NCBI GenBank assembly: GCA_965228435.1
Contig: OZ245818.1
Span: 7,688,001-7,752,000 of the forward strand
Reading direction: 5' to 3'
DNA: 64,000 bases
From: Hoeflea_A sp965228435
Lineage (GTDB): Bacteria; Pseudomonadota; Alphaproteobacteria; Rhizobiales; Rhizobiaceae
The notes beneath the pieces were generated by a model. The model saw nothing but the letters and a program-made list of their open reading frames with translations, did not search any database and was not told the DNA's origin. A program made the position numbers and the translations under genes. How positions within the stretch are numbered: position 1 is the stretch's first letter; each line of letters opens with the position of its first letter. Shown here in pieces: positions 9,025 to 17,610 of the stretch.

Positions 9025-9591
9025 ATGACGAACACGTTGCGCAAACCCGCTTGGGCGGGTGCCCAATTGCGGCTCGATCCGGGACGGTTCCCACAGCAGG
9101 TCAGTTACGCATCGAGACAGGACCGTGACGGCGTCACATTCACGCTCGACCGACGCGGAGCGGTGCTGCGCAAGGTTCTTCCACAAAGCGGATTGCCGCT
9201 TTCGGTCGCGCTTCCGGTGCGCGCCTTCAAGGGAATTGCAGCAAGGGCGATGGACCACGGCGACGGCACGCTGACGGTTACCCTGGAGTTGCACCACGAA
9301 GACAGCGAGCTCTGTGTTCCGCTGCTGGTGGCGCACGATCTGACCGATATTGCAGCAGACTGGAATGCCTGGTCTGAGGTCTATGGACTGCCGATGCTGA
9401 TGATCGAAGCGGACGGCAGTGCGACACCGCTGGACGAGCAGCTTGGCCCGATCAAGACCGCTTCCACAAAGCCGCGGCGCCGGCATTCGTTCTTTGCCGG
9501 CCGACGCCCGCGCTTCCTGGTTCGTCGCAGCAACGGCAAGCTCGGTGTCCGCATGGTCGTGTGTGGCGAAGAAATCATCGCCCGTAACTAG
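9025..9591 (+). CDS. DUF6101 family protein
   Basis: 188 residues, function unknown. The opening segment resembles the rhizobial DUF6101 pattern (RLDPGRFPQQVSY, then RDGVTFTLDRRGAVL), with a middle segment containing VPLLVAHDLTDIAADW and a basic tail (RRRHSFFAGRRPRFLVRRSNGK). No signal peptide or membrane segment is visible, so it is probably cytoplasmic. The frame is open back to 8989, but ATG 9025 is preceded by purine-rich GGAGAGACAGAGG, albeit distant, and fits the family start. It stands alone between two terminator-like structures. Confidence 0.7.
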   Translation: MTNTLRKPAWAGAQLRLDPGRFPQQVSYASRQDRDGVTFTLDRRGAVLRKVLPQSGLPLSVALPVRAFKGIAARAMDHGDGTLTVTLELHHEDSELCVPLLVAHDLTDIAADWNAWSEVYGLPMLMIEADGSATPLDEQLGPIKTASTKPRRRHSFFAGRRPRFLVRRSNGKLGVRMVVCGEEIIARN

Positions 9592-9616
9592 ACCGCCACC
9601 ATTCAATCACTGATCG

Positions 9617-9647
9617 GAACCGGAGGGTCGACGCCCCCCGGTTCTTT
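9617..9647 (+). terminator. Hairpin after the DUF6101 gene, probable terminator
   Basis: GAACCGG (9617-9623) pairs with CCGGTTC (9638-9644), extended inward by GGG/CCC with a bulged A, and is followed by TTT. The T tract is short, so termination efficiency is uncertain. Confidence 0.6.
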
Positions 9648-9689
9648 GCGTTATGCCTTGACGACCAGCATTCGGTCGCGGGGCAACGG

Positions 9690-11213
9690 ATGAGCGGACA
9701 CACCAGACTATGCATCGCCACGCTGATGATAACCGCGTTTATCATCGGTACCGACTTCACCGGCGCGTTGCTGCTGGTGTCGGCGATCGAAAGCGAGTTC
9801 TCCGCCAACATCACGACCACCCAATGGGTGCTCAACATCTATGCCATGACCTTTGCCATGTTCATGGTGTCCGGCGGGCGCCTCGGCGACATGCATGGCC
9901 GCAAGCGTCTGATGCTGGCCGGCCTCGTCATCTTCGTGGCCGCGGCCGCGGCATGTCAGTTCGCGCCGACCATCGGATGGCTGATCGGCGCCAGGGCCGT
10001 GCAGGGTGTCGGTGCAGCGATTATCTGGCCCTGCCTGCTCGCCTTTGGTTCTTCCATCGTCAAGGAGGACGAGCGAGGCTTTGTGATGGGTCTCATTCTT
10101 GCCGGAGTCACCTGCGGCAACGTCGCCGGACCGCTGCTCGGCGGCCTTGTCGTCTATATCGGTGACTGGCGGCACTTCTTCCTGGTCAACGTCGTCGTCG
10201 CGACCCTGTCATTCGTGCTTGTGTGGCGCATTCTGCCGCGTGAGGCGCCGACCGGCAAAGACGAGCGGATAGATTATGCCGGGATGTTCGTATTGTCGGC
10301 GGCCATTCTGGTGCTGCTGTACAGCCTGGATGTCGGTGCCGATTGGGGATGGACCTCACCGCCACTCCTGGGATTGTTGGGGCTCTGCGTTCTGCTTTTC
10401 GTTGCCTTCCCGCTGGTGGAACTGCGTGTTGTTGACCCCCTCGTGCCACTGCCGCTGATGCGCAATCGTCAGTTTCTTCTGACCCTGTCGACCAATGCGT
10501 TGATCGTGCCGACGTTTTTCATCGCCTTTCTGTATTTCCCGCAGTTCATGAACAAGACGATGGGTTGGTCGGTGCTGCAGGCCTCCTTCGGCATGCTGCC
10601 ACTGATGGTCCCACTGACCGTCGGGTCGATCATCTCCGGCAACTATTATCAGACCTTCGGCCCCAAGAAGCTGCTCTTTGCCGGTTACCTGCTCAACGGA
10701 CTGGCAGCCCTCTGGTGCGTCTTCCTGGTGCCCTCCTGGGGCTATTTCGCTATTTTGCCTGCAATGGTGCTGATCGGTCTCGGAGCGCCGCTGGCCGTGG
10801 GTCCATCCGGAACCGCCGTCGTCAGTGCCGTTGCGCCGGAACGCGCCGGTCTTGCTGGTGGATTGTCCTTCATGATGCATCTGAGCTATGGCGCTATCGG
10901 CGTCGCAGGAGCGACGGCGATCATGTACAGCACCAGCGTCACGTCACTCAAATCAGGTCTTGAGAAGCTCGGCATATCCATGTCGGCCGCCGATCAGGCT
11001 ACGATCAACACGGGCGCGGCAAACTCCGAGGCCGCGCGGTCCATTCTGGCGCGTTTTGGCACCGAGGACGCCGAAAAAATCCGCACGCTTTTGATCGACG
11101 CCTTTGCCAACGGAATGAGCAGTGCCTATTGGATCGCGCTGATTTCGGTGGCTATCGGTCTCTTGGTGATCTGGGCGATCGATGAGTCGAAACTTCACGA
11201 CGCCGACACCTGA
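9690..11213 (+). CDS. MFS transporter, DHA2 (EmrB/QacA-like) family, 14 TM
   Basis: 507 residues with about 14 hydrophobic segments, the DHA2 drug:proton antiporter layout. Motif A is present as GGRLGDMHGRKR (about 57-68) after TM2, and the TM1 region carries the acidic residue in GTDFTG. Motif C-like glycine-rich segments include GPLLGG. It probably exports a hydrophobic or cationic compound using the proton gradient; the substrate is unknown. No partner membrane-fusion protein or TetR regulator is adjacent. It converges with the small gene at 11217. Confidence 0.85.
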   Translation: MSGHTRLCIATLMITAFIIGTDFTGALLLVSAIESEFSANITTTQWVLNIYAMTFAMFMVSGGRLGDMHGRKRLMLAGLVIFVAAAAACQFAPTIGWLIGARAVQGVGAAIIWPCLLAFGSSIVKEDERGFVMGLILAGVTCGNVAGPLLGGLVVYIGDWRHFFLVNVVVATLSFVLVWRILPREAPTGKDERIDYAGMFVLSAAILVLLYSLDVGADWGWTSPPLLGLLGLCVLLFVAFPLVELRVVDPLVPLPLMRNRQFLLTLSTNALIVPTFFIAFLYFPQFMNKTMGWSVLQASFGMLPLMVPLTVGSIISGNYYQTFGPKKLLFAGYLLNGLAALWCVFLVPSWGYFAILPAMVLIGLGAPLAVGPSGTAVVSAVAPERAGLAGGLSFMMHLSYGAIGVAGATAIMYSTSVTSLKSGLEKLGISMSAADQATINTGAANSEAARSILARFGTEDAEKIRTLLIDAFANGMSSAYWIALISVAIGLLVIWAIDESKLHDADT

Positions 11214-11216
11214 GGC

Positions 11217-11585
11217 TTACCCGCCGGTACGGACAAATCCACCGGCCAGTTCAAAGTAAACTGGGGTCATGCCGGCCATTTCCTGTTTCAGCGGCTCGTT
11301 CGGTGATCCGTAGATCGACATTCGCGTCGGCGTGACCAGTTTCATAAGGCGCTCTGCAAAGTTTGCGTTGAACGACGCAAGATGGATCAGGGCCGCTTCG
11401 GAGCTCTCATAGCGTTCGTAAAGATTGCCGGTCGATCCGTCTTCGCTGATCGACCAAAGATAGTTGAGCGTGCCGGGTTCATTGGCTTCGGCGCGATCGG
11501 ACATTTCACCGATCAGCGTCTTCAATTCATTCAACCGGCCGTGTTCGATCTTCGTTTCAAGCAGCCAACTCACTTCGGTGGACAT
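11217..11585 (-). CDS. Small antibiotic-biosynthesis-monooxygenase (ABM)-like protein
   Basis: 122 residues. The pattern of an N-terminal LLETKIEHGRLNELKTLIGEM, a central TLNYLWSISEDG and YERYESSEAALIH is typical of dimeric ferredoxin-like ABM/Dabb proteins, where heat-stable dimers act as small oxygenases or have unknown roles. ATG 11585 follows AGGAGG at a spacing of about 7 bases, which makes this start secure even though the frame is open to 11879 over the ubiA 3' end. No cofactor motif is visible. The function is not assigned beyond the fold. Confidence 0.65.
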   Translation of the reverse strand: MSTEVSWLLETKIEHGRLNELKTLIGEMSDRAEANEPGTLNYLWSISEDGSTGNLYERYESSEAALIHLASFNANFAERLMKLVTPTRMSIYGSPNEPLKQEMAGMTPVYFELAGGFVRTGG

Positions 11586-11673
11586 GTTCGCAACCTCCTG
11601 ATCTGTTTCGGCCCGGCTTTGAACCGTGGCCAGGACTTGCAAAAGGTTACGCCAACAAAATGCCAGGTTGCAA

Positions 11674-12633
11674 TCAGATGCTGTTGATGACGATGCCGAG
11701 GCACAGGCTGAGGAACACCATCCAGCCCACCTTGTGGTTCGATTTGAACAGCGCCAGGCACTGATCGGCATCGTTGATATCGGCAATGATGATCTGACGC
11801 GCCAGCATCCCGGCGGCGATCGCCAGTCCGACAAAAACCGGCCAGGGGCAGCCGGCCAGCCAAGCGGCAATGCCAACAAAAAGGGCGGCGAGCGCGTAGA
11901 TGCCGGTCAGCCAGGGCTTGGTGTTTTCACCGAAGAGACGTGCGGTCGAACGCACGCCGACGAGCGCGTCATCTTCCTTGTCCTGATGCGCATAGAGCGT
12001 GTCGTAGCCGATGGTCCAAAGCACCGCGCCGGCGTAGAGCCATAGCGGTGCCGCACTCAGGCTTCCGAACGTCGCCGCCCATCCCATCAGTGCGCCCCAG
12101 GAAAAAGCAAATCCAAGAAAGAGTTGAGGCCAGTCGGTGAAGCGCTTTGCGAACGGGTAGATCGCCACTACAGCCAGTGAACAGACCCCCAGCACGATGG
12201 AAAACCCGTTGAACTGCAACAGCACAAGCAGGCCGATCAGCGACTGGGTCACCATGAACAGCTTGGCCTGATTGCGGCTGATGCTGCCCGACGGCAGCGG
12301 TCGCGAACGGGTGCGCGCAACCTGCATGTCGATGTCATGGTCGACCAAGTCGTTGTAGGTACATCCCGCGCCACGCATCATGATGGCGCCGACAGTGAAC
12401 AGTGCCAGATGATAGACGAATGTGACAATGTCGACCGGACCGCTGAGCGCCACCACGTTGGCAGCCAGTGCCGTCGACCACAGACACGGCCACAGAAGCA
12501 GTTGCCAACCGATCGGACGGTCCCAACGGGCCAATTGAGCATGCGGCCAGAGCGCCGGCGGCAGAAACCGGTAGACCCAGTTATCGGAGGGTGCGTCGAT
12601 CACGCGGCCAGGTTCGGCTTTTTCAGACTGCAT
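11674..12633 (-). CDS. ubiA: 4-hydroxybenzoate polyprenyltransferase
   Basis: Attaches the polyprenyl tail to 4-hydroxybenzoate at the inner membrane in ubiquinone synthesis. 319 residues from ATG 12633. The first aspartate-rich motif NDLVDHDIDMQVARTRSRPL (about 98-117) and the second, GYDTLYAHQDKEDD (about 210-223), bind Mg-diphosphate; eight or nine hydrophobic helices surround them. The polyprenyl diphosphate donor would come from the synthase at 21014. It is divergent from purD across about 100 bases. Confidence 0.94.
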   Translation of the reverse strand: MQSEKAEPGRVIDAPSDNWVYRFLPPALWPHAQLARWDRPIGWQLLLWPCLWSTALAANVVALSGPVDIVTFVYHLALFTVGAIMMRGAGCTYNDLVDHDIDMQVARTRSRPLPSGSISRNQAKLFMVTQSLIGLLVLLQFNGFSIVLGVCSLAVVAIYPFAKRFTDWPQLFLGFAFSWGALMGWAATFGSLSAAPLWLYAGAVLWTIGYDTLYAHQDKEDDALVGVRSTARLFGENTKPWLTGIYALAALFVGIAAWLAGCPWPVFVGLAIAAGMLARQIIIADINDADQCLALFKSNHKVGWMVFLSLCLGIVINSI

Positions 12634-12732
12634 GGCGCCTTGGTGACAGGGTGAGCTGGGGAAAGTCAAGGCCGCTGTTTGACGCACCGTCCATGCATGT
12701 TAGATGGAGCAAATCCAGGGAGTTTTGCCGAA

Positions 12733-14007
12733 ATGAACGTGCTCTTGATCGGTTCCGGTGGGCGGGAACATGCGCTGGCTTGGAAGATCGCCGCCTCCCC
12801 GCTGCTCAGCGACTTTTACTGCATTCCCGGCAACCCCGGGATCGCCGAACATGCGACCTGTCTCAACCTCGACGTGGCTGACCACCCTGCAGTGGTTGAG
12901 TTTTGCCGCGACAAGGAGATCGCGCTCGTGGTTGTCGGACCGGAGGCGCCGCTGGTGGCTGGCCTCGCTGACGATCTCGACGAGGCCGGCATCCCCGTAT
13001 TCGGACCCGGGGCACAGGCCGCTCAACTGGAAGGCTCGAAAGGCTTCACCAAGGACCTTTGCGACCGCTACGGCATTCCGACCGGCGCTTACATGCGTTT
13101 GAACAACGCCCCAAAGGCGAAGGCCTACGCCAGGCAAATGGGCGCACCCATTGTTATCAAGGCCGACGGGCTTGCGGCTGGCAAAGGCGTGACCGTCGCA
13201 CATACTCTTGAAGAGGCATTTGCGGCCATCGATGACTGTTTCGAAGGTGCCTTTGGTGAGGCCGGCGCCGAAGTCGTGGTCGAGGAATTTCTGGAGGGCG
13301 AAGAGGCCAGTTTCTTTTGTCTGTGCGACGGAACCAACGCGCTTCCGCTGACAACGGCACAGGACCACAAGGCCGTCGGCGACGGCGACACGGGTCCCAA
13401 TACCGGTGGCATGGGCGCCTACTCGCCTGCCCCGGTGATGACCGATGCAATGGTCGAGCGGACCATGACGGAAATCATCGAACCGACGCTGAAAGGCATG
13501 GCCGACCTGGGGACCCCGTTCAAGGGAGTTCTCTATGCGGGCCTGATGATCACTGCCAGCGGCCCGCAGCTCATCGAATACAACGTGCGCTTCGGCGATC
13601 CAGAGTGTCAACCGATGATGATGCGGTTGAAGGACGACATCCTCATGCTGATGAAAGCCGCCGTTGACGGGATGCTCTGGACCATGAGCGCTCGCTGGTA
13701 CGATGAGACGGCGCTTTGCGTGGTCATGGCTACCAATGGCTATCCGGGAGACTACAAGAAAGGCTCTCCCATCAATCACCTCGACAGCGCATCGGCCGAC
13801 GAAAATGTCGAGATTTTCCACGCCGGCACGGCGTTGGCTGATGGACAGCTGGTTGCCAATGGCGGCAGGGTTCTGGGTGTAACCGCGCTCGGGGGTTCGG
13901 TGCGCGAAGCCCAGAACAAAGCCTATTCGGCTGTCGACAAGATCGACTGGGATGACGGTTTCTGTCGCTGGGATATCGGCTGGCGGGCTTTGGCACACGA
14001 GTCGTAG
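12733..14007 (+). CDS. purD: Phosphoribosylamine--glycine ligase (GAR synthetase)
   Basis: Second step of de novo purine synthesis: phosphoribosylamine + glycine + ATP to GAR. 424 residues, the standard length. The N-terminal domain starts MNVLLIGSGGREHALAWK; the ATP-grasp region shows GSKGFTKDL, VIKADGLAAGKGV, QDHKAVGDGDTGPNTGGMGAYSP, and EYNVRFGDPECQ (metal ligands). The open frame extends to 12679, but ATG 12733 matches the conserved family start. Confidence 0.97.
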   Translation: MNVLLIGSGGREHALAWKIAASPLLSDFYCIPGNPGIAEHATCLNLDVADHPAVVEFCRDKEIALVVVGPEAPLVAGLADDLDEAGIPVFGPGAQAAQLEGSKGFTKDLCDRYGIPTGAYMRLNNAPKAKAYARQMGAPIVIKADGLAAGKGVTVAHTLEEAFAAIDDCFEGAFGEAGAEVVVEEFLEGEEASFFCLCDGTNALPLTTAQDHKAVGDGDTGPNTGGMGAYSPAPVMTDAMVERTMTEIIEPTLKGMADLGTPFKGVLYAGLMITASGPQLIEYNVRFGDPECQPMMMRLKDDILMLMKAAVDGMLWTMSARWYDETALCVVMATNGYPGDYKKGSPINHLDSASADENVEIFHAGTALADGQLVANGGRVLGVTALGGSVREAQNKAYSAVDKIDWDDGFCRWDIGWRALAHES

Positions 14008-14033
14008 CGGGCGGCGGATTTGGTTCACAACCC

Positions 14034-14049
14034 TTAACGCCGCGTTAAC
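14034..14049 (+). promoter_or_regulatory. CtrA binding site (TTAA-N7-TTAAC)
   Basis: TTAACGCCGCGTTAAC is an exact match to the full CtrA box TTAA-N7-TTAAC, and its core is also palindromic. It lies 66-81 bases before the start of the HPE1-like exported protein gene at 14115, in the only intergenic gap there. CtrA is the cell-cycle response regulator of Alphaproteobacteria. Control of the downstream gene is inferred. Confidence 0.7.
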
Positions 14050-14114
14050 CACCCCTGCATACCGGAAAAAAACTCTTCTTCGCTATGGTTCAAGCAACAG
14101 CTTGGGAGAGCGAG

Positions 14115-14720
14115 ATGAAACGCCGTATCCTTTTGACCTCCGTCATCGCCATTGCAGCCGGTCCGGTTCTGGCCGGAGATTCCGTTTTGACCTTCAAGAG
14201 TCTGAACACCGATGCCGACAGCGTCACGACATTCAACTGTTCGGATTGCCCGCCGCTGAAGGTGAAGGAGATGGGACCCGATGTTCACGGCGTGGAGGTT
14301 GAGGAGACCATTATCGGCGGCGAGAAAAAGATCGTGCAGACGGACAACCTGATGGGCGGCAGCGCTGTCCGTTACGTCAAGTCGTCACCAAGCAATCCGC
14401 ATTCTGCCGGCGAAATGATCGCCCACACTGATGGTGGAACCAGCGTGACGGTCGGCCATGAAGGAACCATCCACATCCGACCTGGCCAGCAGCCGGTGAC
14501 CGCCAATGCCGGCAACGAGGTCACCTATAGTGGCGGCGGCGAGTTTAATGTCGAAGAAGTCTCACCAAGGCCCCTTGAGGACGATGGCGTCGACGACAAT
14601 TCACGCACCTCGTCGGTCAACATGACCGATGCTCAGCATGATGTGGAAGGTGGCGAAGCCACGCCCAGCAGCCGCATCGAAAACGGCACGGAAATCCTCG
14701 AACTGCGCCCGACGCACTGA
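14115..14720 (+). CDS. Exported protein, HPE1-like domain (rhizobial)
   Basis: 201 residues. A signal peptide (MKRRILLTSVIAIAAGPVLAG, cleavage near A19/A20) is followed by a conserved CSDCPPLK motif and EKKIVQTDNLMGGSAVRYV. This matches proteins annotated in Rhizobiales as plant virulence effector HPE1-like; that name does not prove an effector role. The second half is acidic and low in complexity (DDGVDDNSRTS, EGGEATPSS). ATG 14115 follows GGGAGAGCGAG. It probably resides in the periplasm or is secreted. A consensus CtrA box upstream suggests cell-cycle-timed expression. Confidence 0.65.
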   Translation: MKRRILLTSVIAIAAGPVLAGDSVLTFKSLNTDADSVTTFNCSDCPPLKVKEMGPDVHGVEVEETIIGGEKKIVQTDNLMGGSAVRYVKSSPSNPHSAGEMIAHTDGGTSVTVGHEGTIHIRPGQQPVTANAGNEVTYSGGGEFNVEEVSPRPLEDDGVDDNSRTSSVNMTDAQHDVEGGEATPSSRIENGTEILELRPTH

Positions 14721-14740
14721 GCCCGCCGCGTTAAGCGGGC
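14721..14740. terminator. GC hairpin between convergent genes
   Basis: GCCCGC (14721-14726) and GCGGGC (14735-14740) pair across an 8-base loop between the HPE1-like gene and the convergent GST gene, whose stop lies in the loop. There is no T tract, so a bidirectional terminator role is only possible. Confidence 0.4.
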
Positions 14741-15342
14741 CAGGGATCGCGCCAGGCTTCGATTTCGCTCATCTGTTTGGCCCAGCGTTGGATTTCCGGA
14801 TAATCCTCTAGCGGCAACCCGGCTTCTTCGGCCAGCGGCAGGAAGGTCGCAACGCCGAAATCGGCGATCGTCAACCGGCCACCAACGAGAAAATCCCGGC
14901 CCTTGAGCTGCTGATTGAGCACATCCGCGAACTGTCGGAAATAGCCCATCGCGTCCTCCACTTCGGCCTGGTCCGGATCACCGGCTCCGATGACACCCTT
15001 GAAGTAGTTCTGGAACCAGATGCGGCCGGCATGGCGAGAAAAATGCGCAGTATCCCAATTCAGCCATTTCAGTACTTCGATCTGCTGAAGCGGATCTGAC
15101 GGCCACAGATCCGACCCGGCTTTCTGCGCCAGATAAGCCATGATTGCATGCGCTTCCCAGAGGCGCACGTCGCCATCTTCGAGCGCGGGTGTCTTGCCGT
15201 TTGGATTGACGGCCAGAAAGTCCGGCTGCTTGTGCTCACCGCGACCAAGATTGACCTGCACAAATTCGACCGGCAGGCCCAGGTATTTGGCGACCGCGCA
15301 TGCCTTGCGTGGATTCGGGGTCTGCGAATAGTAGATTTTCAT
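14731..15342 (-). CDS. Glutathione S-transferase family protein
   Basis: 203 residues. The N-terminal thioredoxin-like domain (1-80) has SQTPNPRK at the usual catalytic loop, the cis-Pro region NPNGKTPALED, and the glutathione-binding acidic/Ser equivalent WEAHAIMAYLA. The all-alpha C-terminal domain has the LTIADFGVATFLPLAEEAG N-cap motif. Likely cytosolic glutathione conjugation or reduction; the substrate is unknown. It is monocistronic on the minus strand. Confidence 0.85.
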   Translation of the reverse strand: MKIYYSQTPNPRKACAVAKYLGLPVEFVQVNLGRGEHKQPDFLAVNPNGKTPALEDGDVRLWEAHAIMAYLAQKAGSDLWPSDPLQQIEVLKWLNWDTAHFSRHAGRIWFQNYFKGVIGAGDPDQAEVEDAMGYFRQFADVLNQQLKGRDFLVGGRLTIADFGVATFLPLAEEAGLPLEDYPEIQRWAKQMSEIEAWRDPWPA

Positions 15343-15425
15343 CGGCTCCTCCCGCTGTTTCCTTTCCGAAAACAGACTGAGCCGAATTCATGGCAGAGGC
15401 AAGAACCCCAAATCCGATAGTGGAT

Positions 15426-17573
15426 TCACCCGCTGATGCGCGAAAAGTCGGCCACCGTCTCCGTGGCAGCTCGAATGCGACGCATCAGAGCCAGGCGGTT
15501 GCCGCGAACGGCGGCGTCGTCGACATTGACCAGAACCGTGTCGAAGAACGCATCAACGGGACCGCGTAAGTGGCCCAGTGCACGCATCGCCGAGGGAAAA
15601 TCCTCCCGCCGGACTGCCGCCGATGCTTCACCTTCCGCCATTTCGAGGGCACCGAAAAGGTCGCGCTCGGCCTGTTCGCGCATCAGGACGGGATCGACAT
15701 TATCCGCGATCTCGGTCTGCTTCTTCTCCTCGGCAGCGACGATGTTGGCAGCGCGTTTGGCACCGGCCAGCAAATTCTGACCGTCTTCGCTGTCCAGCAA
15801 GGCGCCGAGCGCCTCGACCCGCTTGACCACCATCAATAAGTCGTCGGAATCTGGTGAGATCACCGCGTCGATCAGATCGTGGCGCGCTCCCTGGTCACGC
15901 AAATAGACTTTGAGACGGTCGTGGAAGAAGGACAGCAAATCCGCTGACACACCAATTTCAGACAATGACAGACGGATGTCGTTTTCCAGCACGAGCCGGA
16001 TGACACCAAGTGCTGCCCGCCGGAGCGCGAACGGGTCCTTCGAACCCGTCGGCTTCTCGTCGATCGCCCAAAATCCGATGAGCGTATCAAGCTTATCGGC
16101 CAGCGCGACGACGATGGAAACTGGATCGTTCGGGACATCATCCGACGGTCCCTGGGGTTTATAGTGTTCTTCGAGTGCGGCAGCGACGCTATCCGATTCA
16201 CCCTGGAGCAGCGCGTATTTGCGGCCCATCGCGCCCTGCAATTCGGGAAACTCGCCGACCGCTTCCGTCGTCAGATCGGCCTTTGCCAGTATCGACGCGC
16301 GGTCGACGGCTGCAGCCAGCGCCTTCGGGTCGTCAGCGAACGACGACTGTCCCGCCACAAGCGGAGCAAGACGGGCCGCCAATTCGCGGATACGCGTCAC
16401 CCGTGCACCCTGGGTTCCAAGCTTCGCGTGGAAGGTGACATCCAGCGCATCGAGCTTCGCCATTCGCTGGTCGAGTGGCTTCGCCAGGTCGAGCCCGAAT
16501 TTATCGGCAGACGTTTCAAGCCCGCCCAGATCAGGCAAGTTCGCCTGATCGGTCTTCCAGAAATGCAGGGCATCCGCCAGACGCGCCCGAACCACCTTGC
16601 CGTTCCCGCGGGTTATCTCAGCCCCGCCGTCACTGGCTTCGACATTGGCGGTAATCACGAAGCGATTGGTGAGGTCGGCCCCACCGTCTTGCGATCGCAG
16701 CACGAAGCACTTCTGGTTTTCCTTGATCGTCAGACGGATGACTTCCGGCGGGATCGAAAGAAAATCGGCGTCGAACTCGCCCAGCAGCACGACCGGCCAT
16801 TCCACCAGCCCGGCCACTTCTTCAAGCAGGCCCTCGTCCTCAACCAGTTCAAGTCCCTGGGCAAAGGCGAGGTTGAGAGCATCGGTCTTGATGATTTCCT
16901 TGCGCCGTTCCGCATCGAGCACCACTTTGGCCCGCTCCAGCTGTTCAACGTAATCGTCGAAGCGGCGCACGGTGATCGGGTCGGGCGCGTGGAAACGGTG
17001 GCCATAGGTGATGTTGCCGGAGCGCACGCCACCGACCTCGAATTCCACCACAACCGGTTCTTCCGTTTCCGGACCGAATGTGCAGACGATGGATTGCAAT
17101 GGCCGCACCCAGCGCAACGCACCGGGCGTTTCGGACGCGCGGCCCCAGCGCATCGATTTCGGCCAGGGAAAGTTGCGGATCACAGCCGGAACGGTCTCGG
17201 CAATGATTTCCTCCGCGGCACGGCCGGGTTTCTCAATGACGGCAACGTAGAAATCGCCCTTTTTGGGATCCGTCCTGACCTCCGCGTCATTGACGGACGC
17301 CAGTCCTGCCCCTCTGAGAAAACCGGCGACGGCTTTTTCCGGAGCGTCTGTGCGTGGTCCCTTGCGCTCTTCGCGTACATCAGCTGATCGAGCGCTCAGG
17401 CCACGGATGTCCAGCGTCAGACGGCGCGGCGTCCAATAGTCGCGAACAGCCTCGTAGGTCAGGCCAGCGTCGACCAGGCCGTCGGTCACCAGCTTTTTCA
17501 GGTCGCCGGCCGCTTTGCGCTGCATGCGGGCGGGGATTTCTTCAGATCGGAGTTCGAGCAACAGGTCGGGCAT
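15426..17573 (-). CDS. glyS: Glycine--tRNA ligase beta subunit
   Basis: 715 residues, usual for the bacterial alpha2beta2 GlyRS beta chain. It begins MPDLLLELRSEEIPARMQ, contains GLVEWPVVLLGEFD, PLVAGQSSF and ALADKLDTLIGFWAI, and ends in the anticodon-binding-like helical domain. It supplies tRNA recognition to the GlyQ catalytic subunit. It is encoded just after glyQ on the minus strand with a short spacer, an operon consistent with stoichiometric complex assembly. Confidence 0.96.
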   Translation of the reverse strand: MPDLLLELRSEEIPARMQRKAAGDLKKLVTDGLVDAGLTYEAVRDYWTPRRLTLDIRGLSARSADVREERKGPRTDAPEKAVAGFLRGAGLASVNDAEVRTDPKKGDFYVAVIEKPGRAAEEIIAETVPAVIRNFPWPKSMRWGRASETPGALRWVRPLQSIVCTFGPETEEPVVVEFEVGGVRSGNITYGHRFHAPDPITVRRFDDYVEQLERAKVVLDAERRKEIIKTDALNLAFAQGLELVEDEGLLEEVAGLVEWPVVLLGEFDADFLSIPPEVIRLTIKENQKCFVLRSQDGGADLTNRFVITANVEASDGGAEITRGNGKVVRARLADALHFWKTDQANLPDLGGLETSADKFGLDLAKPLDQRMAKLDALDVTFHAKLGTQGARVTRIRELAARLAPLVAGQSSFADDPKALAAAVDRASILAKADLTTEAVGEFPELQGAMGRKYALLQGESDSVAAALEEHYKPQGPSDDVPNDPVSIVVALADKLDTLIGFWAIDEKPTGSKDPFALRRAALGVIRLVLENDIRLSLSEIGVSADLLSFFHDRLKVYLRDQGARHDLIDAVISPDSDDLLMVVKRVEALGALLDSEDGQNLLAGAKRAANIVAAEEKKQTEIADNVDPVLMREQAERDLFGALEMAEGEASAAVRREDFPSAMRALGHLRGPVDAFFDTVLVNVDDAAVRGNRLALMRRIRAATETVADFSRISG

Positions 17574-17610
17574 GGTTCGTCACATGGTCTGTCGGGCTTG
17601 GTGTCAGGCG

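Noticed and set aside
16164..17387. 407-codon plus-strand frame inside glyS
   Set aside because: Antisense shadow of glyS; no recognisable domains.
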